DNA of 64,000 bases from Magnolia sinica (taxonomy: Eukaryota > Streptophyta > Magnoliopsida > Magnoliales > Magnoliaceae), in NCBI RefSeq assembly GCF_029962835.1, contig NC_080585.1:59321443-59385442 (forward strand), read 5' to 3'. Below the pieces are notes generated by a model. It did no database searches and was not told the DNA's origin. It saw only the letters and a list, made by a program, of their open reading frames with translations. This document shows positions 21,595 to 33,496 of this stretch, piece by piece; position 1 is the first letter of the stretch; every line of letters starts with the position of its first letter. The position numbers and the translations under genes are program-made.

Positions 21595-22548
21595 ATGGAG
21601 CATGCACATGGTTTCTTGCCATTCATTGCATTGCTTTTGATCGTTCCATTAGTTGAAGTTCAAGCTCAGTCACCTAGCACTTCCATAGGCACAGCGAGGG
21701 CATTGGATACACTTCTTCAGGACTACGCATACAGGGCATTCGATCAGCCACTGACGGGTGTGATCTATGACGGTCAGGTCCCGTCATATCTCTCTGGAAT
21801 AAAGATAGCCGCATTGAGGCTCCGGAGTGGGAGCATGCGAAGGAGAGGAGTGGAAAGCTACAAGGAGTTTGAAATACCCATGGGAGTCATTGAGCGGCCT
21901 TACGTCAAGCGGCTTGCACTGGTTTACCAGAACTTGGGCAACTGGTCTTCTCTGTTTTATGATCTACCTGGTTACAGCTTTCTGACACCTATGCTTGGCC
22001 TACTTGCTTATGATGCGATGAACATATCTGCCACAAATTTGCCTGAATTGTATATATTGGCAAAAGGGAGGCCCATTTCGATTCAGTTCACGGACGTGGG
22101 AACAGTGCCGATCGGTTCGACTGCTCAGTGCGTCTCGTTTGATTTGAATGGCTTGCCCAGATTTGAAGCTTTGATGTCAAGAAATGTATGTTTGACTAAT
22201 GTCCAGGGGCACTTTTCTATTGTTGTCAAGTCTGGCAGTGGCAGCCACACTCCACCAGCACCAGTGCTGGCACCAATGCCCATTCCAAGACCAGGTCCCA
22301 CCGTGAAGGAGGAGTCAAAGGTGTGGGGGATCGCCGGACCCGTGATTGGTGGGTTTGCAGCATTCGTCTTCTGGGGTTTGATATTGGTGTTCCTAGTGAG
22401 GTATAAGCGGAAAAAAAACATGGCTCAGATGGAACATGAGTCGGAACATGGGGTACCATTGCAAGTAGTGAATATGGGGGTTGTTAGACTGCCAGCAGCA
22501 GCTGCAACCCGGACAGGACCAGAACTCGAGCACCGCGAGGTGCCTTAA
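21595..22548 (+). CDS. DUF1191 family single-pass membrane protein
   Basis: 317 residues, uninterrupted, with start and stop. The signal peptide is about residues 1-25 (FLPFIALLLIVPLVEVQAQS). The ectodomain has the DUF1191 core: LDTLLQDYAYRAF, then the YDGQVP...GIKIAALRLRSGS block, VYQNLGNWSS, and CVSFDLNGLPRFEAL. Two Cys (179, 199) may pair, and Asn116 and Asn143 are in N-glycosylation sequons. A Pro-rich stalk (219-236) leads to a transmembrane helix (about 244-269), stopped by KRKK, and a 45-residue cytosolic tail. Length and layout agree with plant DUF1191 proteins, which have no known biochemical function; a plasma-membrane location is inferred. Codon use and an intact frame set it apart from its decayed neighbours. 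It is the only gene here that looks functional, and it is free of insertions. Confidence 0.93.
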   Translation: MEHAHGFLPFIALLLIVPLVEVQAQSPSTSIGTARALDTLLQDYAYRAFDQPLTGVIYDGQVPSYLSGIKIAALRLRSGSMRRRGVESYKEFEIPMGVIERPYVKRLALVYQNLGNWSSLFYDLPGYSFLTPMLGLLAYDAMNISATNLPELYILAKGRPISIQFTDVGTVPIGSTAQCVSFDLNGLPRFEALMSRNVCLTNVQGHFSIVVKSGSGSHTPPAPVLAPMPIPRPGPTVKEESKVWGIAGPVIGGFAAFVFWGLILVFLVRYKRKKNMAQMEHESEHGVPLQVVNMGVVRLPAAAATRTGPELEHREVP

Positions 22549-23162
22549 GCTGTGGTTGGAGCAAACAGGTGCCAGGCTATATGGTCAGATCCATGACTGG
22601 TGCGAGTGGGATGAGGAGTGGATCCTTTTAAAAGTGCCTGATATGTACAGGCTGCTGCTGCTCAGTTCCTACCGCCGGCCCAGGTAACCAAAACATGATA
22701 TTCTGTGACATGGGTTCGATCCAGAAGTTGCCATTTTGCAAGTTTCAGTTCAGCTAAAGCATGATCACATCAAATCGTAACATTCTTTCGGAGGAGTTTC
22801 TCTGTGTTGTTAATCTCTTCATTGTTGGATTCTGTCTTCTTCTTCCTCTTCGCATTGTGGGGGTTTGAATCATTTGTTCAGTCTGCTGTAATGAGGGCTA
22901 GAGCTTGCCAAATAAGAAAGCTGAGATGCAATTCATTTCATTTTTTCTGTTACTCGGTTGCATCTTGCTATGAATACATGCAGTGGAATATCTGCCAAGA
23001 AGTTCCTTCTATGTACCCCTTGTGTTCGCACCGCAGGCACAGGTATGGTTGCTTTCTCCTCATACGAATCAGCACACTGGCAGGCCCCGCCTGATGGGCA
23101 TACCACCAAGATCTTCCTACCATGTCCAGGTTGTTGATTGATGTCTTAAATATGTAGATCAA
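22549..23162 (+). other. 3' flank / likely 3'UTR of the DUF1191 gene
   Basis: No repeat vocabulary and no convincing ORF. The 3'UTR probably lies in the first few hundred bases. An AAATAAG near 22908 is a weak poly(A) signal candidate. The end of the transcript is not determinable. Confidence 0.4.
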
Positions 23163-23177
23163 TGTGTCTGTGGATGA

Positions 23178-23430
23178 CTATTCGATGCTATTGAGCATAC
23201 TTTGATGCCATCGTAAAAATCTAAAATTTCTTATATTGGTTGTTGGACACTTTGAGCGTACTATTCGATACCATCAAGTGGGTTCGATGCCATCGAAGAC
23301 TATTCGATGACATCGAAATGTCATCAGAAAAATCTGAAAAATTCATGATTTATCACTGAAACGTTTTGATGTTTAGTTCGATGCTATTGAAAGATTGTTC
23401 AATGCCATTGTAGTCCCATCAAACTATTGC
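23178..23430. repeat. Array of TTCGATGNCATCGAA-type palindromes in Copia 2 U3
   Basis: About eight imperfect copies of the palindrome (for example ATTCGATGCTATTGAG, TTCGATGCCATCGAAG, TTCGATGACATCGAAA, TTCGATGCTATTGAAA). They lie upstream of the TATA box at 23489. Confidence 0.8.
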
Positions 23431-23510
23431 GCAGAGTTGTGTATCTGCAGGATTTGTTTCTGATTCCGATTGTGATTCTCCTAGAGGCTATAAATACGGG
23501 TGTAATGGAG

Positions 23511-23590
23511 ATTAGGGTATATCTCAGAGCTTTCTAATTCGTTCCTAGGGATTAGGGTATATCTCAGGGCTTTCTAATTCGTTCATAGGA
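23511..23590. repeat. 40-bp tandem duplication just after the Copia 2 TATA box
   Basis: Two head-to-tail units (23511-23550 and 23551-23590), each starting ATTAGGGTATATCTCAG, differ at three positions. The right LTR (about 60160-60200) has a single unit, so the duplication arose after insertion or in this LTR lineage. Confidence 0.85.
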
Positions 23591-23716
23591 TTTTCAAGCG
23601 TTTGCAAGGAGAGATTTGAGGCTTGTTCGAATTGGATACTCTCTCTATCTCTGTAATTTCTGCTTTCATAGTGTATTACTGTCGCTTTATGATATGGTTT
23701 TTTCCTAAAAGGGTTT

Positions 23717-24324
23717 TGTTGATGCAGAAATCTAGTTAACCCTCGCTGGACCTCCGAGTACCTGTACACAAAGAAGACAAAGGAGACTCTAGCTGTAATA
23801 GGGAGACCCTTCGATGCCTAAGTCAGAATTAAGCAAGCCAGGTCTAATAGAGTTGAGGGTTCACTGGTGCGTACCTTTCATTGTAGATAAGGCTTCTATT
23901 TATAGACAACGAGTCGATTACGTGGAGAGAAATGCTTCCTAAATCATAGGCGTGCGTTTAACAACTGTTCTGATCAGATTATCGACCTGCCCGTGAAGGC
24001 TACGTCCGAGTATTGAGACCGGGCTCCCTCCCTTGACGAAATAGGTGACATCGCGGATGACCATCCTCTTCATCTTATCATGTGGGATAGGAGCTTGGAA
24101 ATGGATGTGGAAGGGCTTGGTGCTCGTCCTCTTCCAAAGAAGCCGGATGTACTTCATTTCCTGGTGTGTTGATCCGTAAGATGGGTAGATCTTCACATAA
24201 TGGATTACTGCTTTCTGGCCGTTATGGAACTCCTTGGTCATAATTGGTAGCAGCTGACCACGCGACGTGCACAAATGTCCGAACTGACCTTATGTCTCTG
24301 ACTAGTTCATTTTTACCTATAATA
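23717..24324 (-). repeat. Tat element 3' LTR
   Basis: 608 bp, about 150 bp shorter than its partner. The missing part corresponds to about 58860-59005, a deletion. A minus-strand TATA box (TATAAATAG) lies at 23897-23905. The polypurine tract would be the G-rich AAGTAGGGGGGCTAC just inside (24325-24340). Confidence 0.88.
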
Positions 24325-24842
24325 GTAGCCCCCCTACTTCCGAGCTGACTACGTAAGCTCAGGAAGTAAGTTGGTGTAGTGAGGTCGTATTATTTTGCGC
24401 GTGAGGGGTCGAGCCAGGTTTGTTATTAATGCGGATTGAGGCGGCAGGCACAAAGATCGATGAGGATCTGCAATGATGGTATGGCTTGCGCTAGTAGGGG
24501 TACCTCCTCAGTTCTCGACCCATGGGATGTGGATGCGTGACGTTACCTGGAAAGTCGGGTCGCCTATCGAATGGGAGGCCTCCACGTGGCCACGCGCATG
24601 TGTCAAGGAGCCTCTTTGGCTGCTGCATTAAATGCAGGTAATTAATGCCTGTTGCCTATGAAAAGTGGAAAACCCTAATCATTCCAGCCATTTGCTTTCG
24701 CTGCCTCTCCCCGACTTCCCAGACCAGGCAATTTCCGGTAAGTTAGAAATCTTCCCCTTCAGCGAGCTCTGTCACTCCAGATCTTCTTCATTCACCCATT
24801 TTTTCTTTCTACTTCTGCTTCTCGACTATTTTCTAGCTGAAA
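24325..24842 (+). other. Region between 3' LTR and antisense ORF
   Basis: No coding sequence. Read on the plus strand it could be the promoter and leader of the antisense ORF: a pyrimidine-rich stretch with a possible leader intron, donor CCG|GTAAGTTAG near 24735 and an acceptor CAG near 24780. Confidence 0.35.
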
Positions 24843-25223
24843 ATGTCCAATATGTTGGATGATTGGGATGAAACCATGGCCTTCCAGGGCGATTCAGAGC
24901 CGAATGATTGGGATTTTCTGCCGGAGGCTTCTCATGATCCACTGTCCCCGATCCCATTGTTGGGTGATAAGGGTACCCCTACTTCAACAGAGAGGGTGGC
25001 TGCCCGGTCCTCAGCTAAGTGGCCTGTAGATACCGAGACAGGGTCTGCTCCGGTGGAGAGAGAGATTGATGGATTCGAAGAAACCGGCCATTTCGGGTCG
25101 AGACTCAAGGAATCTGACCTAGTCCAGATCAAGTCAGAGTACCACATCCCTAACTCGGTGGTACTCCGAGCTCCTGTATTTCGTGAAATTTCGGGTGATC
25201 CCCGCAAAGGCGAGGTGGCCATG

Positions 25224-28200
25224 TGTCACACCCCAAACTCGGAAAACGAACTCACAAAATTTTCGATCGCCGAATCCGGCACCGATAGCCTTCGTAGTGC
25301 CCCATTCTCGGCTCCTGGCACTCATATGCTAGATTCCGATCATGGGATCCTACAAGGAGGATTTTCAGTATGATTTTTTTTTTGTAATAGAGCATAATCA
25401 CAAGCATAACCAAGTCACAAAACAACATCACCACATATCCACTATATCAAAAACTTTAGGTACAATGCGGAAAGGGAAATACAAGGTGATCAAAAGGCTC
25501 TAAAATAATCTAATACGCACTCCTGCCTCAACGCTGTTGCGATCCAACGACACCTGCACGTAACGGTCGTGCATAAGCTTACAAAAGCTTAGATGGTAAT
25601 GGAAGTGTGTGCACAAGTCTAGTGTCAAGTATATAATATCAGAGTAATGCGGAAATATGCGGGTAAGTTCATGAATACAATCAGCCGTACCAAAGCTATG
25701 TGTACAAGGCATGAATGCTATCGGCCATATCAAGACCATGCGATGCGAGGCCTATGTAGCCAAATGTCGTATGCGAGATGCAAAGCAAGCATGTCAGTTC
25801 TCATCAAGTACACATATCAATACAGTTTCTCTCTGGGATATCACCAGAGTCTAATACACTCCACATTGACTACCGCCTCCCTAGCCGCACAGCCCAGCGA
25901 GTGGAAGAGACCATACTATTTGCCTAACCAATAGTCTGTCAATACCTACCTAGCTCGTCGATAGCGAACTCATTTGCGAGCTGGTCAAACTCAGCCTAGC
26001 TTACAACCCCCTCACTCGGGCGGATAAGGCGACACCCCCTTCCAACTGACCACGATATAGTGGGAGACGCGGCCTACTGGTATTCGGCACTCGAGCACTT
26101 GTATATCCACTCGGTCTAGACGTTAGAGCATCTCCTGGTACCAAAAAGGTTCTAGGACTTTCACCCAAGGACATCGTACGTGCCCACAGTGCTAGAGCCA
26201 ATATTTTCGGTATCCAATCCAGCTATCCACGATGTGCCTGTGGAGGCTACGACCCTGATGTCGCTAGGGTATATAATGATCATGTCACACATATGTGAAA
26301 TGCATGACTCACACTGACCAGTCATACAGCAATCCTGTGTGTATCGTGCAATCATGTGGGGCACTCCTGTCTCATAAGGAGTCCTGTAAATGTCTCAGCC
26401 CAACGGCTTATGCTATGATCAAACATTCCTCATATCAAGCATACATATGATGTGTGTGGGCCCCATCATAGGGTTTATTTCTACGGTTAAATTCTAGTGG
26501 GCCCCATCATAGGGTTTATTTTCCATCCAGCCTATTCATAATATCACAAAGACCTGGATTTAGAGGAAAAACAAATATCATATTGGTCCAAACTTGGTAG
26601 CCCAAGGGATTTAATAGTGGATGTTTAAGCCCACTGTTTTCTGTAATGTGGTCTACCTGATCCTAGATCTGTCTCATTTTTCTTTTAGTCTCAAGCCTTA
26701 AAATTATCTATTAAAATAGTTGGACGGTTCGGATGCAACACATGCATCATGGTGGACCCCATAGACAACGGGGATGAAGCAGGTGGGTCCCGTAGAACTT
26801 GGTGACGCCACTACAACAGCTATGTAGCTGGAGTGAGGTGCACCAGCCATCCCACTCAGTGAGGATGGTGTGGGTTTGACACAACGTCAGTGGGTCCCAC
26901 ATGGGGCCCACTATAATGTTTATTTTCCATCCAATCTATAAATAAGGTCACACAGACCTGGATAGAGAGGAAAAGCAAATTTCATAATGATCCAAAAACT
27001 TCTGTGACCCAAATAGGGTCTCAATGGTAGACGTTCACTCCTGTTTCCTGTGACGTGGGCCACCTAAGCTCCACATATGGCTGATTTTTGGGAGGGGGCC
27101 CACTGCCCTAAAGGGCCCATCAAATGCACGGGGTTGCTGCTCAACGCACATCACGGTGGGGGCCATGGCTGGGACCCACATCGCTGACCACCATCCCACG
27201 CAGCAGGACGCTGCTACAGCGTCCTCTAGACGTGTAGCAACAGCAGCGTCAGCTGCTTTGTTAAAAAAAAAAAAAAATCATTTTTTCCAGGGTTTTTCCT
27301 AGGTGGGGCCCGCATTCGAAAAATCCAACCCAACCATTGGATTTTATGGCTTAAGACAGTCTAAATGAGCCCAATATTTGATGTGTTTTGGTTTATAAAA
27401 ACATCGGAGTGGATTTTAACGGTAAAAACCACTGTTTTCTATGACATGGCCCGCTTGATAATCGGATTAGCTTCATTTTTCGGCTCAACGCATAAAATGA
27501 GCTGGGGAATGAGATGGATGGTGTAGATTAGACCCATACATCAAGGTGGGGCCTATATGAGTGGCTCACACAAAAAGCCAAAAGCATCAAACTGATATAT
27601 ATATATATTGTTAGTACCTCCCACTATCTGTCTGTTCACATTCACTGAGCACGTCCAGCGTTCTGGGACACTGGATGGACGGTGTGTATGTATGTATCAT
27701 CAAGGTGGGTCCCACATAAACGTGGCCCACTTGATTTGGATCAATCTGATACTTGTGTTTTCCATCACCATAAGGTAGGGCCCACATGGCTTGGACAGTA
27801 TAGATCCAACATGTCCATCAAGTGGGTCCCATGAAGGTGGACGACTTGGATAAAATGCACACATCATGGCCATCAATAAGGGAGAAAGAGAGGGATTGAG
27901 TGATGGAGGGACCCCAGCACTATGGGCCCTCCCTTCCATGATTTACAACATACATCAAGTGGGTCCCATTACATGTGGGCCCACTGATTAAAATCAACGG
28001 TGTAGATCCTTTCTCCACCAAAATACAAGGTCTAGATGAATGCAAGGAAAATAAATATCATGATGGGGTACATGGAAAATGGCCCCGTCATGGATTGATC
28101 ATGAGAATCAAGGTGGGCCATTGGCCACACCTAAGTTCCAAAGTGAGATCCATACCATCAATCGGTAGGCCTCACTTGTCCCATCATCAAAGCATGAAAT

Positions 28201-28859
28201 ATAGGCCTATAAAACACCCACCGTTCGATCTTCTTAGTCCGATGGAACGCCGATCTCCTTGTGTCCCTCTTTGATGGAAGATGATGAGAAATGAAGGGCT
28301 ATAATGATGGATCTAGGGCGAGGAAGTGGACCACACACATCACACTTTCTCTCTTAGAATTGCTTAGACGTCCACTCTTTTTTTTGTTGCTTGGAAATTG
28401 TGAAGAGAGAGAGAGGGTGGTTGTAAGAGAGGTGATGGATGTAAGGTGATAGTTGTACTTGACATGTATGGGTGTGTAAGAGAGAGTGAGAGGGAGAGAG
28501 TTGACTTTGGAGTTACTCTTGTACTTGACATGAGGTGATTGATTGATTGATTAATTGATTGATTGATAGGACATGTTGTAGAGATTGTCTTGGGATTGCA
28601 AACACACGATGTTTTCTCGAACTGAACGCGGGCCCACATCTCCTGGCCCGGGAATCGAATCGGTGTACAAGACACGGCGTTGGAACCGTGGGGACGATGC
28701 GGTCGCAATGGTAGAAGTCTCGGATTGAGCCGACTCAGATTTACGAGATCAACTTAGGGTCGCGCGTAAATGTTAATTATAGGTCGCAGGTTGCCGGAAT
28801 TCGACAAGAAGGATCGCAGGAGTCTATGGAATAATATGAATTAGGATACGGGCCTTACA
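25224..28859 (-). repeat. Chromovirus 3' LTR (copy B), 3636 bp
   Basis: TGTCACACCCCAAACTC to CGGGCCTTACA. Compared with copy C it lacks about 480 bp after 26460 and instead has a short direct repeat of GGGCCCCATCATAGGG (26459 and 26500). The distal half contains modules of the small TIR family (for example CATCCAATCTATAAATAAGG near 26929). No coding. Confidence 0.9.
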
Positions 28860-28872
28860 GCTCTCCCCACCC
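28860..28872 (-). other. Chromovirus polypurine tract
   Basis: The minus strand reads GGGTGGGGAGAGC directly before the 3' LTR start TGTAAGGCCC, the expected primer for plus-strand DNA synthesis. Confidence 0.85.
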
Positions 28873-28959
28873 AATAAAAATTTCGTCCTCAAAATTTAAA
28901 CTACTATCGCAACTAATCATAACTCATAAGAGAATAGAAAGCATAACATCATATATAAT

Positions 28960-29215
28960 CAAAACACAATACAACATACAATCAAACATTGAAAAGATGG
29001 GGATAGCGCTCTCGAATCTCCACCTCGCGCTCCCAAGACGCCTCATCCACACTATGATGGCCCCACTACACATTCATCATGGGAATGACCTTGGTCCGGA
29101 GGACCTATTCCTTCCGATCGAGGATACGAACTAGCTGCTTAATGTAAGAAAAGTCCCCACGAACCTCCAATGGCTGCCAATCAATAACAGGAACGATGTC
29201 TGAGCCACACTTCCT
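28960..29215 (-). pseudogene. Chromodomain at the integrase C-terminus
   Basis: Continuing the integrase after a frame change at about 29215, the minus strand reads RILDRKE, VLRTKVIPMMNV, and EASWEREVEIRERYPHLF near the stop. These are the hallmark blocks of the plant chromovirus chromodomain tail, which tethers the integrase to modified histones and steers insertion. A stop interrupts the domain near 29105, and another at about 29070. Confidence 0.75.
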
Positions 29216-30340
29216 CAACATAGAGACATAGAAAATGTTGTGGACGCCCGACAACTGAGGTGGAAGGCAAGCCGATAGGCCACGACGCCAACGGGCCCGA
29301 TGATCTCGAAAGGTCCTATGAATCTCGGTGCCAGCTTGCCCTTCACTCCAAAACGAACCACACCCTTTATGGGTGAGACTTTGAGATACACGTGATCCCC
29401 AATGGCAAACTTCAAGGGATGACGTCGATGATCAGCAAAATTCTTCTGCCGGCTCTGAGCTATGCGCATCCTCTGCCTGATGATGTTGATGACCTCTGAT
29501 GTTTGCTGCATAAGCTTGGGACCTAGGAGATGCCGCTCTCCAACCTTGGTCTAACAACTCGGTGATCTGCACGGTCTGTCATACAACGCCTCAAAAGGAG
29601 CCATGCGAATGGTCGCCTGATAGCTGTTGTTGTACACGAACTCAGCCAATCGCAGGTGCTCGTTCCAGCTACCTAAGAAATCAATCACGCAAGCCCGAAG
29701 CATATCCTCAAGGATCTGGTTGACCATCTCGGTCTGGCCATCGATCTACGGATGATACGAGGTGCTGAGTTGCAAATCAGTCCCCATCACTCTCTGGAAG
29801 CTCCCCTAAAACTGAGATGTGAACCTCGGGTCTCGATTTGAAACGATCGAGACAGGTACACCGTGCAGTCTCATAATCTCATTAAAAAATAGCTTGGCGA
29901 GCCGGTCCGCATGTCAGGTCTCACAAATCGTAAGAAAATGTACTGACTTCGTCAGATGGTCCACGACAACCCAAATGGTGTCATGACTGCGCTGAATCCT
30001 CGGCAAGCCCATAATAAAATCTATCGACACGTGTTCTCACTTCCACATCGGGACACTCAAAGGCTGTAATAGACCAGGGGGTCTCTGATGATTGACCTTA
30101 ACACGCTGGCATATGTCACACTCGGTCACAAAACTGGCGATCTGGCACTTCATCCCCGCCTAAAAATACTGACACCTCATATCGCGATACATCTTCATCA
30201 AGCTGGGGTGGATAGAGAACTGGATCGATGTGTCTCGGTTATAAGATCTTGGCGCAACTCAGGAATATTTGAGACATATAATCGGCTTCTGAAGCGATGT
30301 CCACCATTAGAACCAATCTATCGATCTGACTGACTCTCAG
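29216..30340 (-). pseudogene. Chromovirus integrase
   Basis: Read from 30340 down: a zinc-binding region with CDICQRVKVNHQRPPGLLQ (about 30070-30130), a catalytic core with HDTIWVVVDHLTKSVHFL and [14 protein letters not shown], then the C-terminal part (29215-29511) with FAIGDHVYLKVSPIKGV and KLAPRFIGPFEI. It joins element DNA to the host chromosome. The Asp of the core (NRDPRF) is present. Stops at several places (for example 29744 and 29917) inactivate it. Confidence 0.82.
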
Positions 30341-30369
30341 ATGCTGCCTTAGTCGGATAACTCTGTACT

Positions 30370-31070
30370 AACTCATCTGCCTATTGAGCCTCGATCACCC
30401 TTGTAACAAGAAAGGGTTGAATCGACGGGCTCGATAACTGTACAATAGATGACTGCAAGCCGATCTCGAAGTCAAATGCAGACACATCATCAAACATCTT
30501 CCACTCCTTAATCATCATGTGCGCCACCAGGCCTCGTGGCTGACAGCTGAGGGCATCTACCATCACGTTCGCCTTACCCAGGTGGTACTGAAGATCAAAA
30601 TCATAGTCCTTCAGAGCTCCATCCAACGCCTTTGCCTCATGTTCAGCCCGGACTGAGAGAACAGATACTTCAAGCTCTTGTGGTCGGAGAAGAGCTCGAA
30701 CCTCACCCTATAGAGATAGTGCCTCCACACCTTTAGTGCGAAGACAACTTCTGCCAGCTCTAAATCATGCATGGGGTAGTTCAGCTAATGGACCTTGAGC
30801 TGGCGAGATGCATAAGCCATCAGCTTCCCGTGCTACATCAGGATAACACCCAAGCCAACTCACGAGGCATCGGTAAATACAACAAATCCATCACTCCCAG
30901 AGAGAAGAGTGAGGACAGGAACGAACGTGAGGCGATCCTTCAGCTTCATAAATGCCTGCTCATAAGCGTCGATCCAAACGAACTCGGCACCCTTATGGGT
31001 TAACCTGGTCAACGGGGCTGCAATACGAAAGAATCCCTCAATGAAACGTTGGTAGTAGCCCTCCAAACCA
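30370..31070 (-). pseudogene. Chromovirus RNase H
   Basis: The RT-RNase H connection opens at 31066 with YYQRFIEGFFRIAAPLTRLT and continues through a block with SGSDGFVVFTDAS (first catalytic Asp). Further frames read AYASRQLKVH near 30800, and the end of the domain has YDFDLQYHLGKANVMVDALS (30540-30610). It degrades RNA in RNA:DNA hybrids. Several stops and frame changes. Confidence 0.8.
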
Positions 31071-31960
31071 AGGAAACTGGGGATCTCAGACGCGTTCGTG
31101 GGCTGGCCCTACTGATGCACGGCATCAATCTTCGAGGGGTCGACTGCCATGCCCTGCCTCGTCACCACATGACCGAGGAACTTCACCTCCTTTTGCCAAA
31201 ACTTGCACTTCTCCAGCTTTGCGTAAAGCTAGTGTATACGGAGGGTCTACAAGGTAATCTCCAGATGCTGCTCATGCTCCTCACGAGTCCTCGAATATAT
31301 CAGAATGTCATCGGTGAACACCACAACAAACTGATCGAGATACGGACGGAAGACCTCATTCATTAACTGCATGAATATTGCGGGCGCATTGGTCAGTCCG
31401 AAGGACATGAACTAGAACTTAAAATGACCATAGTGAGTCTTGAAGGCTGTCTTCAGGGTATCCTCATCTCGGACCCAAACTTGATGATAACTGGACCGCA
31501 AGTCTATCTTTGAAAAGAACTATGCCTCCTACAGCTGATCAAACAAATCATCAATCCTTGGGAGTGGGTACTTGTTCTTGATCGTGACTTTGTTAAGCTC
31601 GTGGTAATCTATATAAAGCCTCAACGAGCCATCCTTTTTCTTAATAAAGAGTACCGGCGCTCCCCATGGCAAACTGCTCGGACAGATAAAGCCTAGCTCG
31701 GGTAACTCGTCCAACTACTTCTGTAGTTCCCGCAACTCCAACGGTGCCATATGATATGGGGCCTTCGAAATAGGCGCGGTACCGAGCACGAGATCAATTT
31801 GGAACTCGGTGTGCCGACGAGGTGGTAACCCTGGAATCTCCTACAACACATTGGGAAAACCACAAACAACTGGCAGCTGGTCGATACCCAAAGCAGCTGA
31901 CTCCTCAACAGCACACGACAATAGGCAGGAAAGCAGCACTCCTCTAGGCTCGGCAACAAA
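31071..31960 (-). pseudogene. Chromovirus reverse transcriptase
   Basis: Clear RT blocks on the minus strand: [17 protein letters not shown] and [13 protein letters not shown] (31529-31714), and the catalytic box as [11 protein letters not shown] near 31290-31320 (F-x-D-D form). The thumb and connection continue to about 31071. It copies element RNA into DNA. In-frame stops (for example near 31241 and 31412) and frameshifts inactivate it. Confidence 0.85.
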
Positions 31961-32330
31961 CTGGAACTCTGGCACGCCAGGTATACAGAACGTGATTGTC
32001 CTCACGGAGCACTCCAATATGGCGTGGTAGATCTATGCCCAGGATGACATCAAACTAGGATATCGGCAATATGAACAGATCCGCAGACTAAAAGATATCC
32101 TCAATCAGAACGAGGCAAGATGAGCAAAATCGGTCTATCACTGCAGTCTTCCCCAAAGGCGTCGGCACCGATAAATCCTCATGGGCAGACTCCATCGGCA
32201 AACCGGTCGATCGGCAGAAATCATTAACCACAAATAAATGTGACGCACTAAAATCAAACAATACATGTGCAATGCATGCAGAAACAGGGAGAGTACCCTC
32301 GATGACCCCTCCTGATGACTGAGGGTCCTA
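31961..32330 (-). pseudogene. Chromovirus protease with altered catalytic motif
   Basis: The minus strand gives VSACIAHVLFDFSASHLFVV near 32225-32285, where the usual catalytic DSGAS/DTGAS reads DFSAS, then the flap region and FDVILGIDLPRHIGVL further on (about 32000-32060). The lost Gly in the D-x-G loop would abolish activity. A stop near 32087 adds to the damage. Confidence 0.72.
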
Positions 32331-33496
32331 CTGGGCGGCATAAAATCTGCCCTGGGCCTGATGAGGAGGTGCATGTCCCCTCTGAGGTCTCTGCTGCTGA
32401 TGCTGCCGCTGTAGCGGCTTGATCTGCTGCCTCTGCTACTGCGGGGGAGGTACAGGAGACTGGTGCTGTGGTCGTTGTTGCTACTGCGGGGGATGTCGCG
32501 GAGGTTGATACAGTGCCCTCGGCTGATGCTGCTGCGGGGGATGTCGTGGAGGCTAATACTGTGCCCTTGGCTGCTGCTGCTGTGGATGGGGACACTCGTG
32601 CCTACGATGACCTGTCCTACCGCACCCAAAGCAAGTACCTGAAAACGGTCCCGGTGGTGGTGCTGGGGGTGCCACTAGTGCTCGGAATGCTGGGCAGGTC
32701 ATGCGTCGCTGCTTTGGACGATACTACTGCTGCTGGGAGCTACTGGAGGGTGCCTTCCTCTTCTAGTCTCCTCTCTGGTTACAGGCCCTCTACAAACCAA
32801 CCCAATCTGCCTCGTAGATCTGGGCCCTCTCCACAATCTGCTCAAATGTCGGAAGCATGTGTCCGATCACACGGCTCCTGAGGGCAGGACATAAGCCGTT
32901 CTCAAAACAGCAGGCCTTCCTCCACTCATCGTCGGTAAAATACGTAGCGAACCTCAATAGCTCGACGAAACATGCCTCATACTGCGACACAGACATATCT
33001 CCCTGGACCAAAGTCTCAAATTCTAATGCGCGCTGCTGCCGCACATGCTCGGGAAAGAACTTCCAGTCAAACCGGTCTACAAAGTCCTCTCAGGTCCACT
33101 CGAAATCGGCTGCTGCCGCTAAGGTGACTGATGCCCACCAGTGCTGAGCCTCACCCTGGAGAAGAAATACAGCTAACGGGACCCTCTGCTGTGTCATATA
33201 TCTCATGGTGTCAAAAATCTTCTCTAACTCGGAGCGTCCTATCTCTGCTGCAGTAAGGTCTGGCACACCCTGGAAGTGCGGGGGATTGTGCCGTTGAAAG
33301 TCTTTAAGAAGGGCGCTCACGCGCTCCTGCTCTGCCGGGCTGGCATAACAACGGGCCGCCTGGCCTGCCCGTGAAAGATAACGGTCATCGTCTACAGCAT
33401 CTGCTGAAGCTGCTCTGCGGTCACGGGTGCTGTCGGGGCTGCACAAGGCTCACACGGGAGAGCGAGAGTAGCTCAGGTCACTCTCCTAGGTGGCAT
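32331..33496 (-). pseudogene. Chromovirus gag with Gln/Pro-rich linker
   Basis: Starts MPPRRVT at 33496, with a stop a few codons on. Conserved blocks follow: FQRHNPPHFQGVPDL, EKIFDTMRYMT and LQGEAQHWWASV (33090-33446), then FETLVQGDMSVSQYEACF and LPTFEQIVERAQIYE (32790-33044). The linker (32400-32640) is a run of Gln, His and Pro codons that gives long chance ORFs in other frames. A CGRTGH remnant of the zinc knuckle lies near 32600-32625. Gag is the particle protein. Confidence 0.85.

Noticed and set aside
32254..32881. Overlapping Ala/Ser/Val-rich ORFs on both strands
   Set aside because: Frame shadows of the Gln/Pro-codon linker between gag and protease of the chromovirus.
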